This document shows positions 40,614-47,588 of a DNA stretch of 47,588 nt, in pieces. Both the position numbers and the translations under genes were made by a program. How positions within the stretch are numbered: position 1 is the stretch's first letter; each line of letters opens with the position of its first letter. The notes under the pieces are model-generated. The model saw only the letters and a list, made by a program, of their open reading frames with translations, was not told the DNA's origin and made no database searches. Source of the DNA: an uncultured Lachnospiraceae bacterium. Lineage in GTDB: Bacteria > Bacillota > Clostridia > Lachnospirales > Lachnospiraceae. The stretch lies in NCBI GenBank assembly GCA_902802515.1, contig CADCMM010000016.1, positions 1 to 47,588 of the forward strand. Direction: 5' to 3'.

Positions 40614-41873
40614 ATGAACGCCAAGGAGATTCGAAGATTAAGAAAAAAATTTATATTGATAGCCATGGTATCCATTTTTCTGGCAATGCTTTTTATCGGA
40701 GCCATGATCAATCTGGTCAGTTTTCACGCCACGCAAAGAGAGATACGGTGGACGCTGAACTATATTATTGAGAACAGGGGAGAACTACAGGGAGATGAAT
40801 CATCCATAATTGAACTGTTCCAGAATCCCTCTTTGCCTGAAGTGTTTGCTCCGTCTTATAGGAGCAGCAGTTTTTATATATTTATCTACGATCAAGATGG
40901 AACAATGCTGGAGACCAAATCGGACAAAGATAATTGGAATTCTATCGATGAGATAGAAAGATACGCGGATACAGCCTTAGAAAGAAAAGTGAATTACGGC
41001 CGGTATGGGATGTATTATTATCAGAAACAGGAAATAGAAAAAAGTCAAACGATATTGGTATTTTTGGACTGCGGCATCCTCGTTACTTCGCAGGCAAGAC
41101 TTTTGTACGCCAGCATAGCGGTAGCGCTTTTAGGGATGATTATTACCTTCTTTCTGGTGAGAGCGCTCTCAGCAAAAATGATCCGCCCGGAAATTGAAAA
41201 CAGCCGCAGGCAGAATCAGTTTATCACCAACGCCAGCCATGAATTGAAGACGCCCCTGGCAGTTATCCGGGCAAATACGGAGATGATCGAACTGTTAAGC
41301 GGGGAGAGTGAATGGACTCAGTCAACGATCCGTCAGGTGGACAGCTTGAACGGTCTGATCCAAAATCTGGTGATGATCAGCAAGTCCAGGGAGCAGGAGG
41401 ATACCAGTGAGCGGACCAGGATTGATGTATCGAAGTATGTAAAGGAATCAGTAGAGCCCTTCAGGGCTCTGATCCGGCAGGATGGAAAAAAATTGGAACT
41501 GGCGGCGGGTGAGGGAATTACCCTGATTGCAGACGGAAGTAAGATCCGTCAGCTGACAACGGTACTGGTAGATAATGCCATCAAATACTGCGATGAGAAT
41601 GGAACGATTCGGGTAGAACTGGAGACGATCAAGCGGGGGAGGGGCATTCAGCTTACCGTCTCCAACAGTTATCAAGCGGGAGAGACGGTGGACTGTAACC
41701 AGTTTTTTGACCGTTTTTACAGGGAAGACCAGTCCCACAATATTGATAAGGGGGGCTACGGCATAGGCCTGAGCATTGCGGAGAGCATCTGCGAACAGCA
41801 TGGCGGGAGCATCCGTGCCAGGTGGAAGAACGGGGAGATATCTTTTGTCTGTCAGTTGATGGAATTATTTTAA
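40614..41873 (+). CDS. Two-component sensor histidine kinase (second system)
   Basis: The 419-residue protein has TM1 at about 14-34 (LIAMVSIFLAMLFIGAMINL), a sensor loop of about 120 residues, TM2 at about 163-185 (LYASIAVALLGMIITFFLV), His209 in NASHELKTPLAVI, an N box VDNAIKYCDENG and a G box GYGIGLSIAESI. It begins 1 bp after the regulator stop. Same architecture and many shared phrases with the kinase at 13483-14751, so the two systems are paralogues. Confidence 0.92.
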   Translation: MNAKEIRRLRKKFILIAMVSIFLAMLFIGAMINLVSFHATQREIRWTLNYIIENRGELQGDESSIIELFQNPSLPEVFAPSYRSSSFYIFIYDQDGTMLETKSDKDNWNSIDEIERYADTALERKVNYGRYGMYYYQKQEIEKSQTILVFLDCGILVTSQARLLYASIAVALLGMIITFFLVRALSAKMIRPEIENSRRQNQFITNASHELKTPLAVIRANTEMIELLSGESEWTQSTIRQVDSLNGLIQNLVMISKSREQEDTSERTRIDVSKYVKESVEPFRALIRQDGKKLELAAGEGITLIADGSKIRQLTTVLVDNAIKYCDENGTIRVELETIKRGRGIQLTVSNSYQAGETVDCNQFFDRFYREDQSHNIDKGGYGIGLSIAESICEQHGGSIRARWKNGEISFVCQLMELF

Positions 41874-41881
41874 AAATTTGT

Positions 41882-41910
41882 TTGACAACGATGGCAATCC
41901 GTGGTAATGT
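41882..41910 (+). promoter_or_regulatory. infC operon promoter
   Basis: TTGACA (41882-41887), 17-bp spacer, TAATGT (41905-41910). Confidence 0.8.
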
Positions 41911-41916
41911 ATATAA

Positions 41917-42050
41917 AGTTATAGATGACAGGAAAGCAGAGTATCCACTCTCACCCAGGCACGAGCGAGTGATCCGAGGTTCATATCGATGCAGAAATAT
42001 AGATGTTCTGTGCGCGTATTTTGGTGGATAACTTTGTTATCCACTTTTTA
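41917..42050 (+). ncRNA. infC-rpmI-rplT leader with attenuator (L20-leader-like)
   Basis: The leader runs from the predicted start to a perfect terminator GTGGATAAC-ttt-GTTATCCAC plus TTTTT (42024-42049). The upstream part (41938-42010) contains GGATAC-like and GTGAT/CACGAG segments that could form an alternative pairing with the left arm, e.g. GTATCCACTC at 41940-41949 against GTGGATA. In Bacillus this operon is controlled by r-protein L20 through leader attenuation; the same scheme is likely but the L20-binding structure was not modelled. Confidence 0.7.
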
Positions 42051-42084
42051 TATAACTTAAGTCAATGTATGGAGGTGCACGACC

Positions 42085-42591
42085 ATTAGCGAATTAATGA
42101 TTAACGAACAAATCAGAGACAGGGAAGTTCGACTGATTGGAGAAGACGGGCAGCAGCTTGGCATCATGTCCGCTCGGGACGCTCTGAAACTTGCGAAAGA
42201 GGCAGAGCTGGATCTTGTGAAGATTGCTCCGGGTGCGAAGCCGCCGGTCTGCAAGATTATTGATTATGGAAAATATCGCTATGAAATGGCCAGAAAAGAA
42301 AAAGAGGCCAGAAAGAAACAAAAAGTTATTGAAGTGAAAGAAGTCCGGTTGTCTCCGAACATTGACGTGAACGACCTGAATACGAAGATGTCCAGCGCCA
42401 GAAAGTTCCTGCAGAAAGGGAACAAGGTAAAGGTCAGCCTCCGTTTCAGAGGACGTGAGATGGCACATATGCAGGCCAGCAGACATATTTTGGAGGATTT
42501 TGCCAAAGCGGTGGAAGATATCGCCGTTATGGATAAGCCCATCAAGCAGGAGGGCAGATGTCTTACCATGATATTGTCAGAGAAGAAATAG
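42085..42591 (+). CDS. infC: Translation initiation factor IF-3
   Basis: I chose ATT 42085 as start: GGAGGT (42071-42076) is eight bases upstream, whereas the first in-frame ATG (42097) is 20 bases away. ATT starts are the rule for infC in E. coli and Bacillus, where IF-3 discriminates against them and so represses itself. The 168 residues show INEQIRDREVRLIGEDGQQL and the C-domain KEVRLSPNIDVNDLNTKM, KVSLRFRGREMAH. IF-3 binds the 30S subunit. First gene of the infC-rpmI-rplT operon. Confidence 0.95.
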   Translation: MSELMINEQIRDREVRLIGEDGQQLGIMSARDALKLAKEAELDLVKIAPGAKPPVCKIIDYGKYRYEMARKEKEARKKQKVIEVKEVRLSPNIDVNDLNTKMSSARKFLQKGNKVKVSLRFRGREMAHMQASRHILEDFAKAVEDIAVMDKPIKQEGRCLTMILSEKK

Positions 42592-42626
42592 TACAAAACG
42601 ATTGAAGCATAAGGAGGAATATCAAA

Positions 42627-42824
42627 ATGCCAAAAATGAAAACCAGCAGAGCAGCTGCAAAACGTTTCAAAAAGACCGGTACCGGCCTGTTAAAGAGAAA
42701 TAAAGCCTACAAGAGCCATATCCTGACCAAGAAATCTACCAAGAGAAAGAGAAATCTGAGAAAGTCAACGATCACGGATGCGACCAACGCACAGAACATG
42801 AAGAAGATTTTGCCGTATTTATAA
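42627..42824 (+). CDS. rpmI: 50S ribosomal protein L35
   Basis: The 65-residue, strongly basic protein opens [19 protein letters not shown] and continues [19 protein letters not shown], the L35 pattern. AAGGAGGAA precedes ATG 42627. Middle gene of the operon. Confidence 0.96.
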   Translation: MPKMKTSRAAAKRFKKTGTGLLKRNKAYKSHILTKKSTKRKRNLRKSTITDATNAQNMKKILPYL

Positions 42825-42850
42825 GAAGTAGACGAAGGAGGACGTAAGAC

Positions 42851-43207
42851 ATGGCAAGAATTAAAGGCGGTTTAAACGCTAAAAAGAAACATAATCGTGT
42901 ATTAAAGCTGGCAAAGGGTTACAGAGGAGCCAGATCAAAACAGTATAGAGTTGCAAAACAGTCTGTTATGAGAGCGCTGACCAGCTCCTATGCAGGAAGA
43001 AAAGAAAGAAAGCGTCAGTTCAGACAGCTCTGGATCGCGCGTATCAACGCTGCAGCCCGTTTGAACGGACTTTCCTACAGCAAATTTATGTATGGTCTGA
43101 AGCTGGCCGGCGTAGAACTGAACAGAAAAGTTCTGGCTGATATGGCGGTCAATGATGCGGAAGGCTTCAAGGCGCTGACCCAGATCGCTAAGGAAAAACT
43201 GGCATAA
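42851..43207 (+). CDS. rplT: 50S ribosomal protein L20
   Basis: The 118-residue protein has [40 protein letters not shown] and [20 protein letters not shown], typical of L20. It binds 23S rRNA and, in Bacillus, the operon leader. AGGAGGACG precedes ATG 42851. Confidence 0.96.
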   Translation: MARIKGGLNAKKKHNRVLKLAKGYRGARSKQYRVAKQSVMRALTSSYAGRKERKRQFRQLWIARINAAARLNGLSYSKFMYGLKLAGVELNRKVLADMAVNDAEGFKALTQIAKEKLA

Positions 43208-43230
43208 GCCGTTGAATAAATAGAAGTTTA

Positions 43231-43275
43231 GGGGTCGTTGCAAAATATGCGTATTTTGCAACGGCCCCTTTATTG
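43231..43275 (+). terminator. Terminator of the infC operon
   Basis: GGGGTCGTTGCAAAATA...(TA)TTTTGCAACGGCCCC forms a long stem ending at 43268, followed by TTTATT. Confidence 0.88.
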
Positions 43276-43328
43276 TATCTTTCTTTACCGATTTCAAAAA
43301 ATAGATTAAAAAATAAAGTTGAAACTGA

Positions 43329-43357
43329 TTGACAAATGCACGCAGGACATTTATAGT
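43329..43357 (+). promoter_or_regulatory. Promoter of the amino acid transporter operon
   Basis: TTGACA (43329-43334), 17-bp spacer, TATAGT (43352-43357). Confidence 0.8.
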
Positions 43358-43414
43358 TAAGATAGTGTTGCTTTAATACTGTATCAAATTACAATGTGAA
43401 ATGGAGGATGTATT

Positions 43415-44200
43415 ATGAAAAAGAATTTGTTTAAGACAATTGTTGCGGTAAGCGCCGCTGCTATGGTAGCTGCTATGCCGGTTCTGGCAGAGGCTAAGAC
43501 TTACATTATTGCTACGGATACTACATTCCCGCCCTTTGATATCCCGACTGCGGATGGAGAAATGGAAGGTATTGACATGGATATCCTGGCAGCCATCGCG
43601 GAAGATCAGGGATTTGAGTATGAAGTACAGGCACTGGGTTTTGACGCAGCTTTGCTGGCAGTTCAGACCGGACAGGCGGACGGTGTCATCGCAGGTATGT
43701 CCATTACCGAAGAGAGAAAAGAGAAATTTGATTTCTCCGAGCCCTACTATGATGCAGATGTAACCATGGCTGTTGCAGCAGGATCTGATATTGCTTCCTA
43801 TGAGGATCTGAAAGGTCAGAAAGTAGCTGTTAAGACTGCTACCAACGGTGCTGACTATGCAAAATCTATTGCAGATGAGTATGAGTTCGAGATCGTAGAA
43901 TTCAAAGATTCTCCCACCATGTATCAGGATGTGCAGTTGGGAAATACCGTAGCATGCTTTGAGGACTTTCCGGTAATGGCTTACAACATTCAGCAGGGCG
44001 CTCCGATGCAGATCCCGGAGGGGATGACTGCGGCAGGTTCCTCTTATGGATTTGCGGTGCAGAAGGATCAGAATACGGAACTTCTGGAAATGTTCGATGC
44101 AGGTCTGAAGAACATCAAAGAAAACGGTGTTTACGATGAGATCGTAGCGAAATACACAGAGACAGCAGAAGAAGCTGAAACTGAGACAGAGGCAGAATAA
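43415..44200 (+). CDS. Polar amino acid ABC transporter substrate-binding protein
   Basis: The 261-residue protein has signal peptide MKKNLFKTIVAVSAAAMVAA...LAEA, cleaved near AEA-K. The SBP_bac_3 domain reads YIIATDTTFPPFDIPTADGE, GIDMDILAAIAED and TGQADGVIAGMSITEERKEK, the residues that line the alpha-amino/alpha-carboxyl pocket of glutamine- and arginine-type binders. The last dozen residues (TAEEAETETEAE) form an acidic tail outside the fold. There is no lipobox. ATG 43415 follows TGGAGGA. Confidence 0.92.
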   Translation: MKKNLFKTIVAVSAAAMVAAMPVLAEAKTYIIATDTTFPPFDIPTADGEMEGIDMDILAAIAEDQGFEYEVQALGFDAALLAVQTGQADGVIAGMSITEERKEKFDFSEPYYDADVTMAVAAGSDIASYEDLKGQKVAVKTATNGADYAKSIADEYEFEIVEFKDSPTMYQDVQLGNTVACFEDFPVMAYNIQQGAPMQIPEGMTAAGSSYGFAVQKDQNTELLEMFDAGLKNIKENGVYDEIVAKYTETAEEAETETEAE

Positions 44201-44211
44201 AGAAACATCAC

Positions 44212-44254
44212 CGGGCCGCCTTTTCTGCATACGCGAGAGGGCGGCTCGATTTTT
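44212..44254 (+). terminator. Intercistronic terminator/attenuator
   Basis: CGGGCCGCC (44212-44220) pairs with GGCGGCTCG (44240-44248) with one G-U, followed by ATTTTT. It lies between the binding-protein and permease genes and would give more binding protein than permease. Confidence 0.7.
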
Positions 44255-44295
44255 ATCGTATAGGAGACGAAAAATACATTCAGGAGGTACAGAAT

Positions 44296-44970
44296 ATGCA
44301 AGCAATATTGGAAACGTATTCCTCCATGCTGCTGCAGGCTCTGGGACAGACCATGCTGCTGACCCTGCTTTCGCTGCTGTTCGCGTTTATCATCGGTCTG
44401 ATCTTCGGTATGATGAGCGTGAGCAAAAATCGGGTGTTGAATATTATTTCCGTTGTTTATGTGGATGGCATACGAGGCATACCGCTGATCGTTCTTGCCT
44501 ATTTTATATATTTTGGAGTACCAAAGATCATTCAGATGACGGTAAATCCAGGTTTTCGAATGACAGCGCTGGTGGCCGGTACAATTGCGCTTTCCATGAA
44601 CGCGGGCGCTTATATGTCAGAGATCTTCCGCGCGGGTATCCAATCGGTGGATATCGGACAGGTGGAGGCGTCCAGGAGTCTTGGCCTTGGCTATGCCAGA
44701 ACCATGCAGAGAGTCGTGCTTCCCCAGGCGATCCGCACCATGATTCCTTCTATCATCAATCAGTTTATCATTTCTCTGAAAGATACATCCATTCTGTCTG
44801 TGATAGGGTTCCCGGAATTGACGAAAGCCGGAAATATTATTGTGGGCAATACCTTTGCTACGGCAGAAACATGGGGAATTATAGCGGTTATGTATCTGAT
44901 TGTTATTGTCACTCTGTCACGGATCGCAAAGCTGATAGAGAGGAGGATCAATGTTGGCACAAAACGGTAA
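44296..44970 (+). CDS. Polar amino acid ABC transporter permease
   Basis: The 224-residue HisM/GlnP-type permease has [20 protein letters not shown], then [20 protein letters not shown], and the EAA loop [20 protein letters not shown] followed by [15 protein letters not shown]. Five membrane helices. AGGAGGT precedes ATG 44296. Overlaps the ATPase gene. Confidence 0.93.
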   Translation: MQAILETYSSMLLQALGQTMLLTLLSLLFAFIIGLIFGMMSVSKNRVLNIISVVYVDGIRGIPLIVLAYFIYFGVPKIIQMTVNPGFRMTALVAGTIALSMNAGAYMSEIFRAGIQSVDIGQVEASRSLGLGYARTMQRVVLPQAIRTMIPSIINQFIISLKDTSILSVIGFPELTKAGNIIVGNTFATAETWGIIAVMYLIVIVTLSRIAKLIERRINVGTKR

Positions 44971-45697
44971 ATTAAAAATTCATACCAGAAACCTCAAGAA
45001 GAGTTTTGGAAATCTGGAGGTCCTCAAGAGTATTGATGTGGATATTTATGAGGGAGAGGTTGTGGTAGTGCTGGGTCCCTCGGGCTCCGGAAAGTCTACT
45101 TTTTTAAGATGCCTGAACCGACTGGAAGACATTACTTCGGGAGAAGTGGTGGTAGATGACATCAATATCTCTGACAAGAAAGTAGATATTAACAAGTTCC
45201 GGGAAAATATCGGCATGGTCTTTCAACATTTTAATCTGTTTCCGCATATGACGGTTTTAAGGAATATCACGCTGGCGCCGGTGGATCTGAAAAAAATGAC
45301 CAAGAGCGAAGCACAGGAAAAGGGAATGGCCCTGCTGACCCGTGTAGGCATGGAGACCAAGGCAAATGCATACCCGCCGCAGCTTTCCGGCGGACAGAAA
45401 CAGCGTGTTGCCATTGCCAGAGCGCTGGCAATGAACCCGGATATCATGCTTTTTGATGAACCGACATCCGCCCTCGACCCGGAAATGGTGGGAGAAGTGC
45501 TGGCGGTTATGAAGGAACTGGCCGCAGAGGGCATGACCATGGTGGTGGTTACTCATGAGATCGGTTTTGCAAAAGAGGTAGCCAGCCGAGTGATCTTTAT
45601 GGACGGGGGATATATTGTGGAAGAAGGAACCCCCGATGAGGTATTCAATCATCCCAAGGAAGCCAGAACCATAGATTTTCTCAATAAAGTATTATAG
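44951..45697 (+). CDS. Polar amino acid ABC transporter ATP-binding protein
   Basis: The 248-residue GlnQ/HisP-type ATPase has Walker [11 protein letters not shown]-loop [13 protein letters not shown], signature [16 protein letters not shown], Walker [15 protein letters not shown] and H-loop [12 protein letters not shown]. It starts at ATG 44951 (GAGGAGG upstream), 20 bp inside the permease gene. Confidence 0.94.
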   Translation: MLAQNGKLKIHTRNLKKSFGNLEVLKSIDVDIYEGEVVVVLGPSGSGKSTFLRCLNRLEDITSGEVVVDDINISDKKVDINKFRENIGMVFQHFNLFPHMTVLRNITLAPVDLKKMTKSEAQEKGMALLTRVGMETKANAYPPQLSGGQKQRVAIARALAMNPDIMLFDEPTSALDPEMVGEVLAVMKELAAEGMTMVVVTHEIGFAKEVASRVIFMDGGYIVEEGTPDEVFNHPKEARTIDFLNKVL

Positions 45698-45713
45698 AAC
45701 CAGGAGGTTTCCC

Positions 45714-46298
45714 ATGAAAAAAATAGTAACCATCAGCCGCGAATTTGGCGCCGGCGGCGGCACCATCGGGTATCGCCTTTCTCAGGAAACCGGCCTGGAA
45801 TATTACGATAAAGAACTGATATTGATGAGAGCAGGCAAGGGGGATGTGGATATTTACAGCCTGATCAAATGGGATGAAAATGTTCCCATTAACTTCGGTT
45901 TTACACAAAGCCTCTTTGATTTTTACAATCGTCCCATCAGTGACCGGATTTTCCAGATACAGAAACAGACGATCCAGGAGATCGGGGAAAAAGGAAACTG
46001 CATCATTGTCGGTCGAAATGCGAATACCGTTCTGAGGGAATTTGATAACAGCCTTCATGTGTTTATCCATGCAGATTTTGACTGGCGCCTGGAACGGATG
46101 AAACAGAAAATGCCGGAACGGACAGAACAGGAAATTGAGGAAGAGATCCGCAAAGTGGATAAAAAACGCAAACGTTACTGTTCCTATCACACCGCAACGG
46201 TATTCGGCGACGCAAGGTATTACGACCTGTGCCTGGATTCCTCCAGACTTGGAATAGACAGGTGCGTCGGCATCATCAAAGATATTATCATGAAGTGA
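45714..46298 (+). CDS. Cytidylate kinase-like family protein
   Basis: The 194-residue protein has a P-loop-like ITISREFGAGGGTIGYRL, the pattern of the Cmk-like family (cytidylate_kin_2), then LEYYDKELI, GNCIIVGRNANTVLREF and DFDWRLERM. It is separate from the housekeeping cmk class and of unknown substrate, probably a nucleotide or small-molecule kinase. AGGAGG precedes ATG 45714. It follows the transporter operon by 16 bp, so it may be co-transcribed. Confidence 0.85.
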   Translation: MKKIVTISREFGAGGGTIGYRLSQETGLEYYDKELILMRAGKGDVDIYSLIKWDENVPINFGFTQSLFDFYNRPISDRIFQIQKQTIQEIGEKGNCIIVGRNANTVLREFDNSLHVFIHADFDWRLERMKQKMPERTEQEIEEEIRKVDKKRKRYCSYHTATVFGDARYYDLCLDSSRLGIDRCVGIIKDIIMK

Positions 46299-46342
46299 TG
46301 ACAGAGGCTGCAAGAGGACTGCATTTGAACCAGAAGCGATTT

Positions 46343-46534
46343 GGGGCTGCTGCACTAAGCGTTTCTAGTCATGAATATAACTTTCTGAGAGCTTCATCAT
46401 GCGTTGGTACTTCCTGGCTGCAAGCGTGTGCGCAGCAGACAGGTTAGTATCCATTACGCATGATGGGCAGCGAGAGCGTTCTTCAGAAAGCTATATTCAT
46501 GTATAGAATACGCTTAGGGCAAATAGCCCCTTTT
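46343..46534 (+). ncRNA. 188-nt near-continuous hairpin ending in a T-run (candidate structured RNA or repeat element)
   Basis: The closing pair is GGGGCT (46343-46348) with AGCCCC (46525-46530), followed by TTTT. Inside, CTAAGCG (46355) pairs with CGCTTAG (46511-46517), CATGAATATA with TATATTCATG, CTTTCTGA with TCAGAAAG (46483-46490), and CATCATGCG with CGCATGATG. A tip stem has GG-TACT/AGTATCC, CCTG/CAGG and CTGC/GCAG. There is one asymmetric internal loop (GAGCTT opposite GGCAGCGAGAGCGTTC). I see no convincing promoter directly upstream. The shape is rod-like, as in 6S RNA, but no conserved 6S sequence was recognised; a MITE-like repeat is the alternative. Confidence 0.55.
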
Positions 46535-46656
46535 CCATGTTTCTAAAAGGATTCTAAAATATTCTTTTCTGCCTTGCAGTTAATATATGGAAGCATTAGA
46601 ATATAATGACATAATGATGATGGATATATTATATTTAATGAAAGGATTCGTGGACG

Positions 46657-47588
46657 ATGAAGAGCATTATCAAACATATGGCGCCTTACAAAGCATGGGT
46701 GCTGGGGGTGTTCCTTCTGCTGATCGTGCAGGCATGGTGCGATCTGGCATTGCCGGCCTACACTTCGGATATCATTGACGTGGGTATCCAGAGCAGCGGT
46801 GTGGATCACATCGTACCGGAAAAAATTACAGCCAAGGAAAAGGAGTTGGCATCCGTTTTCATGACGGAGGAAGAAACCGCCGTCTGGAACCAGGCATTTG
46901 CAGAAGAAGGCGATATCTGGAGACGGACCGTGACAAAGGAGAAAGAACTGGATTCTTTGGATGAACAGCTTCTGACGCCTTTGCTTTTGAACTATCAGAT
47001 GTCCGAACAGCCTCTGCTGCAGGCCATGATCACTTCCGGCAGAATGACCAAGGACGATCTGCTTTCCATGCGTGATACTCTGGAGACGACTATGGATACC
47101 ATAGGAAGTTCTATGCTTCATTCCATGGGGATCAGTTATGCCATTGCCTGCGAGAGGGAGGCGGGGATTGATCTGGATCACAAGCAGACCCATTACCTGC
47201 TGATGGAAGGCCTGCAAATGCTGGGTCTCACACTTCTGATGGGAGTGGTTACGGTAATCATCGGGTTTATGGCGGCCAAGGTAGGCGCCGGGGTGGGCCG
47301 TGACCTGAGAGGAAAAGTGTTTAAGAAAGTGGTTGGTTTTTCCAACTCAGAGATGGACCGTTTTTCTACGGCATCGCTGATCACCCGCTGTACCAATGAC
47401 GTACAGCAGATACAGATGGTGTCAGTCATTTTCCTGCGTATTGTAGCGTATGCTCCCATCATGGGGATAGGCGGCATTATTAAAGTCGTGCAGACCGGCG
47501 CCAATATGACCTGGGTGATAGCTCTGGCGGTACTTGTGGCGATGAGTTATGTGATGATCCTGATGGCCATTGCCCGCCCGAAATTCAA
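46657..47588 (+). CDS. ABC exporter, permease-ATPase subunit, 3' end outside window
   Basis: ATG 46657 opens a frame that stays open to the window end (about 310 residues seen): SIIKHMAPYKAWVLGVFLLL, then DLALPAYTSDIIDVGIQ, a long cytosolic/periplasmic insertion of about 110 residues (KEKELASVFMTEEETAVWNQ in it), a second membrane stretch (LQMLGLTLLMGVVTVIIGFM), and the coupling region GVGRDLRGKVFKKVVGFSNS and TASLITRCTNDVQQIQ. This is the first half of a type 1 ABC exporter, usually one of a heterodimeric multidrug pair in Firmicutes. The nucleotide-binding domain lies beyond the edge. The ribosome site (AAAGGA, 46640-46645) is weak. Confidence 0.88.
   Translation, partial: MKSIIKHMAPYKAWVLGVFLLLIVQAWCDLALPAYTSDIIDVGIQSSGVDHIVPEKITAKEKELASVFMTEEETAVWNQAFAEEGDIWRRTVTKEKELDSLDEQLLTPLLLNYQMSEQPLLQAMITSGRMTKDDLLSMRDTLETTMDTIGSSMLHSMGISYAIACEREAGIDLDHKQTHYLLMEGLQMLGLTLLMGVVTVIIGFMAAKVGAGVGRDLRGKVFKKVVGFSNSEMDRFSTASLITRCTNDVQQIQMVSVIFLRIVAYAPIMGIGGIIKVVQTGANMTWVIALAVLVAMSYVMILMAIARPKF

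Noticed and set aside
43373..44305. A 310-codon open frame on the minus strand opposite the amino acid binding protein
   Set aside because: It covers a clearly coding plus-strand gene with promoter and signal peptide; the antisense translation is Cys/Ser/Phe-rich without any domain.
46574..46607. Promoter for the ABC exporter (TTGCAG and TATAAT)
   Set aside because: The spacer is 22 bp, outside the usual 16-18 bp range; TATAAT may be real but no good -35 was found.

Overview
The window looks like chromosome from a gut-type Lachnospiraceae clostridium (low-to-mid GC Firmicute). The signs are sigma-A promoters with 17-bp spacers, strong AGGAGG ribosome sites, a T-box ahead of thrS, an infC-rpmI-rplT operon whose infC starts with AUU, a CIRCE operator, and Lachnospiraceae-style small proteins (two-domain DUF1540, SEC-C, YARHG). 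Assignments rest on reading translated motifs by eye; no database search was run.

Layout. (1) 1-8.4 kb is an accessory island. It holds the 3' part of a UvrD-type helicase (possibly GajB-like), a convergent minus-strand operon of XRE regulator, MmeI-like type IIL restriction-methylation enzyme and AlbA/Schlafen ATP-binding protein, then an excisionase-like gene and a Tn916-class integrase. A 51-bp palindromic insertion cuts the integrase off before its catalytic tyrosine. (2) 8.4-11.4 kb: a CIRCE-controlled thioesterase-lon operon. (3) 11.4-17.8 kb: a cell-envelope locus of phosphodiester glycosidase, small membrane protein, OmpR-type two-component system, VTC-domain protein, DUF4956 membrane protein and a carbohydrate-binding-domain lipoprotein. 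Matching 11-bp-phased direct repeats (TTTAAGTT-N3-TTTAASTT) precede both transcription units, which suggests autoregulation by the encoded response regulator.

(4) 17.8-27.4 kb is a second accessory segment between identical 20-bp direct repeats. It carries a type II toxin-antitoxin pair with a clear operator, a small conserved protein, a methyltransferase, a decayed BREX locus (5'-truncated pglX, intact pglZ, an AlbA-type fragment, no brxABC or brxL), and a cupin-flavodoxin-histidine phosphatase operon ending in a broken VOC gene. (5) 27.5-38.8 kb is ordinary chromosome: SEC-C protein, YdcF, an SsuABC-type ABC transporter, T-box/thrS, DUF1540, amidohydrolase, a pair of secreted proteins (YARHG; a cystatin-like QxVxG protein), a membrane protein and Ogt.

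(6) 38.9-41.9 kb: a fused NUDIX-small alarmone synthetase followed 4 bp later by a second OmpR-type two-component system, paralogous to the first. (7) 41.9-45.7 kb: infC-rpmI-rplT with an attenuator leader, then a polar amino acid ABC transporter. (8) 45.7-47.6 kb: a cytidylate kinase-like protein, a 188-nt nearly continuous hairpin ending in a T-run (candidate structured RNA or repeat element), and the start of an ABC exporter running off the window.

Most worth following up: the two-component envelope locus with its duplicated operator, the NUDIX-alarmone synthetase/two-component operon, the CIRCE-lon promoter, the 51-bp insertion in the integrase, and the 188-nt hairpin.
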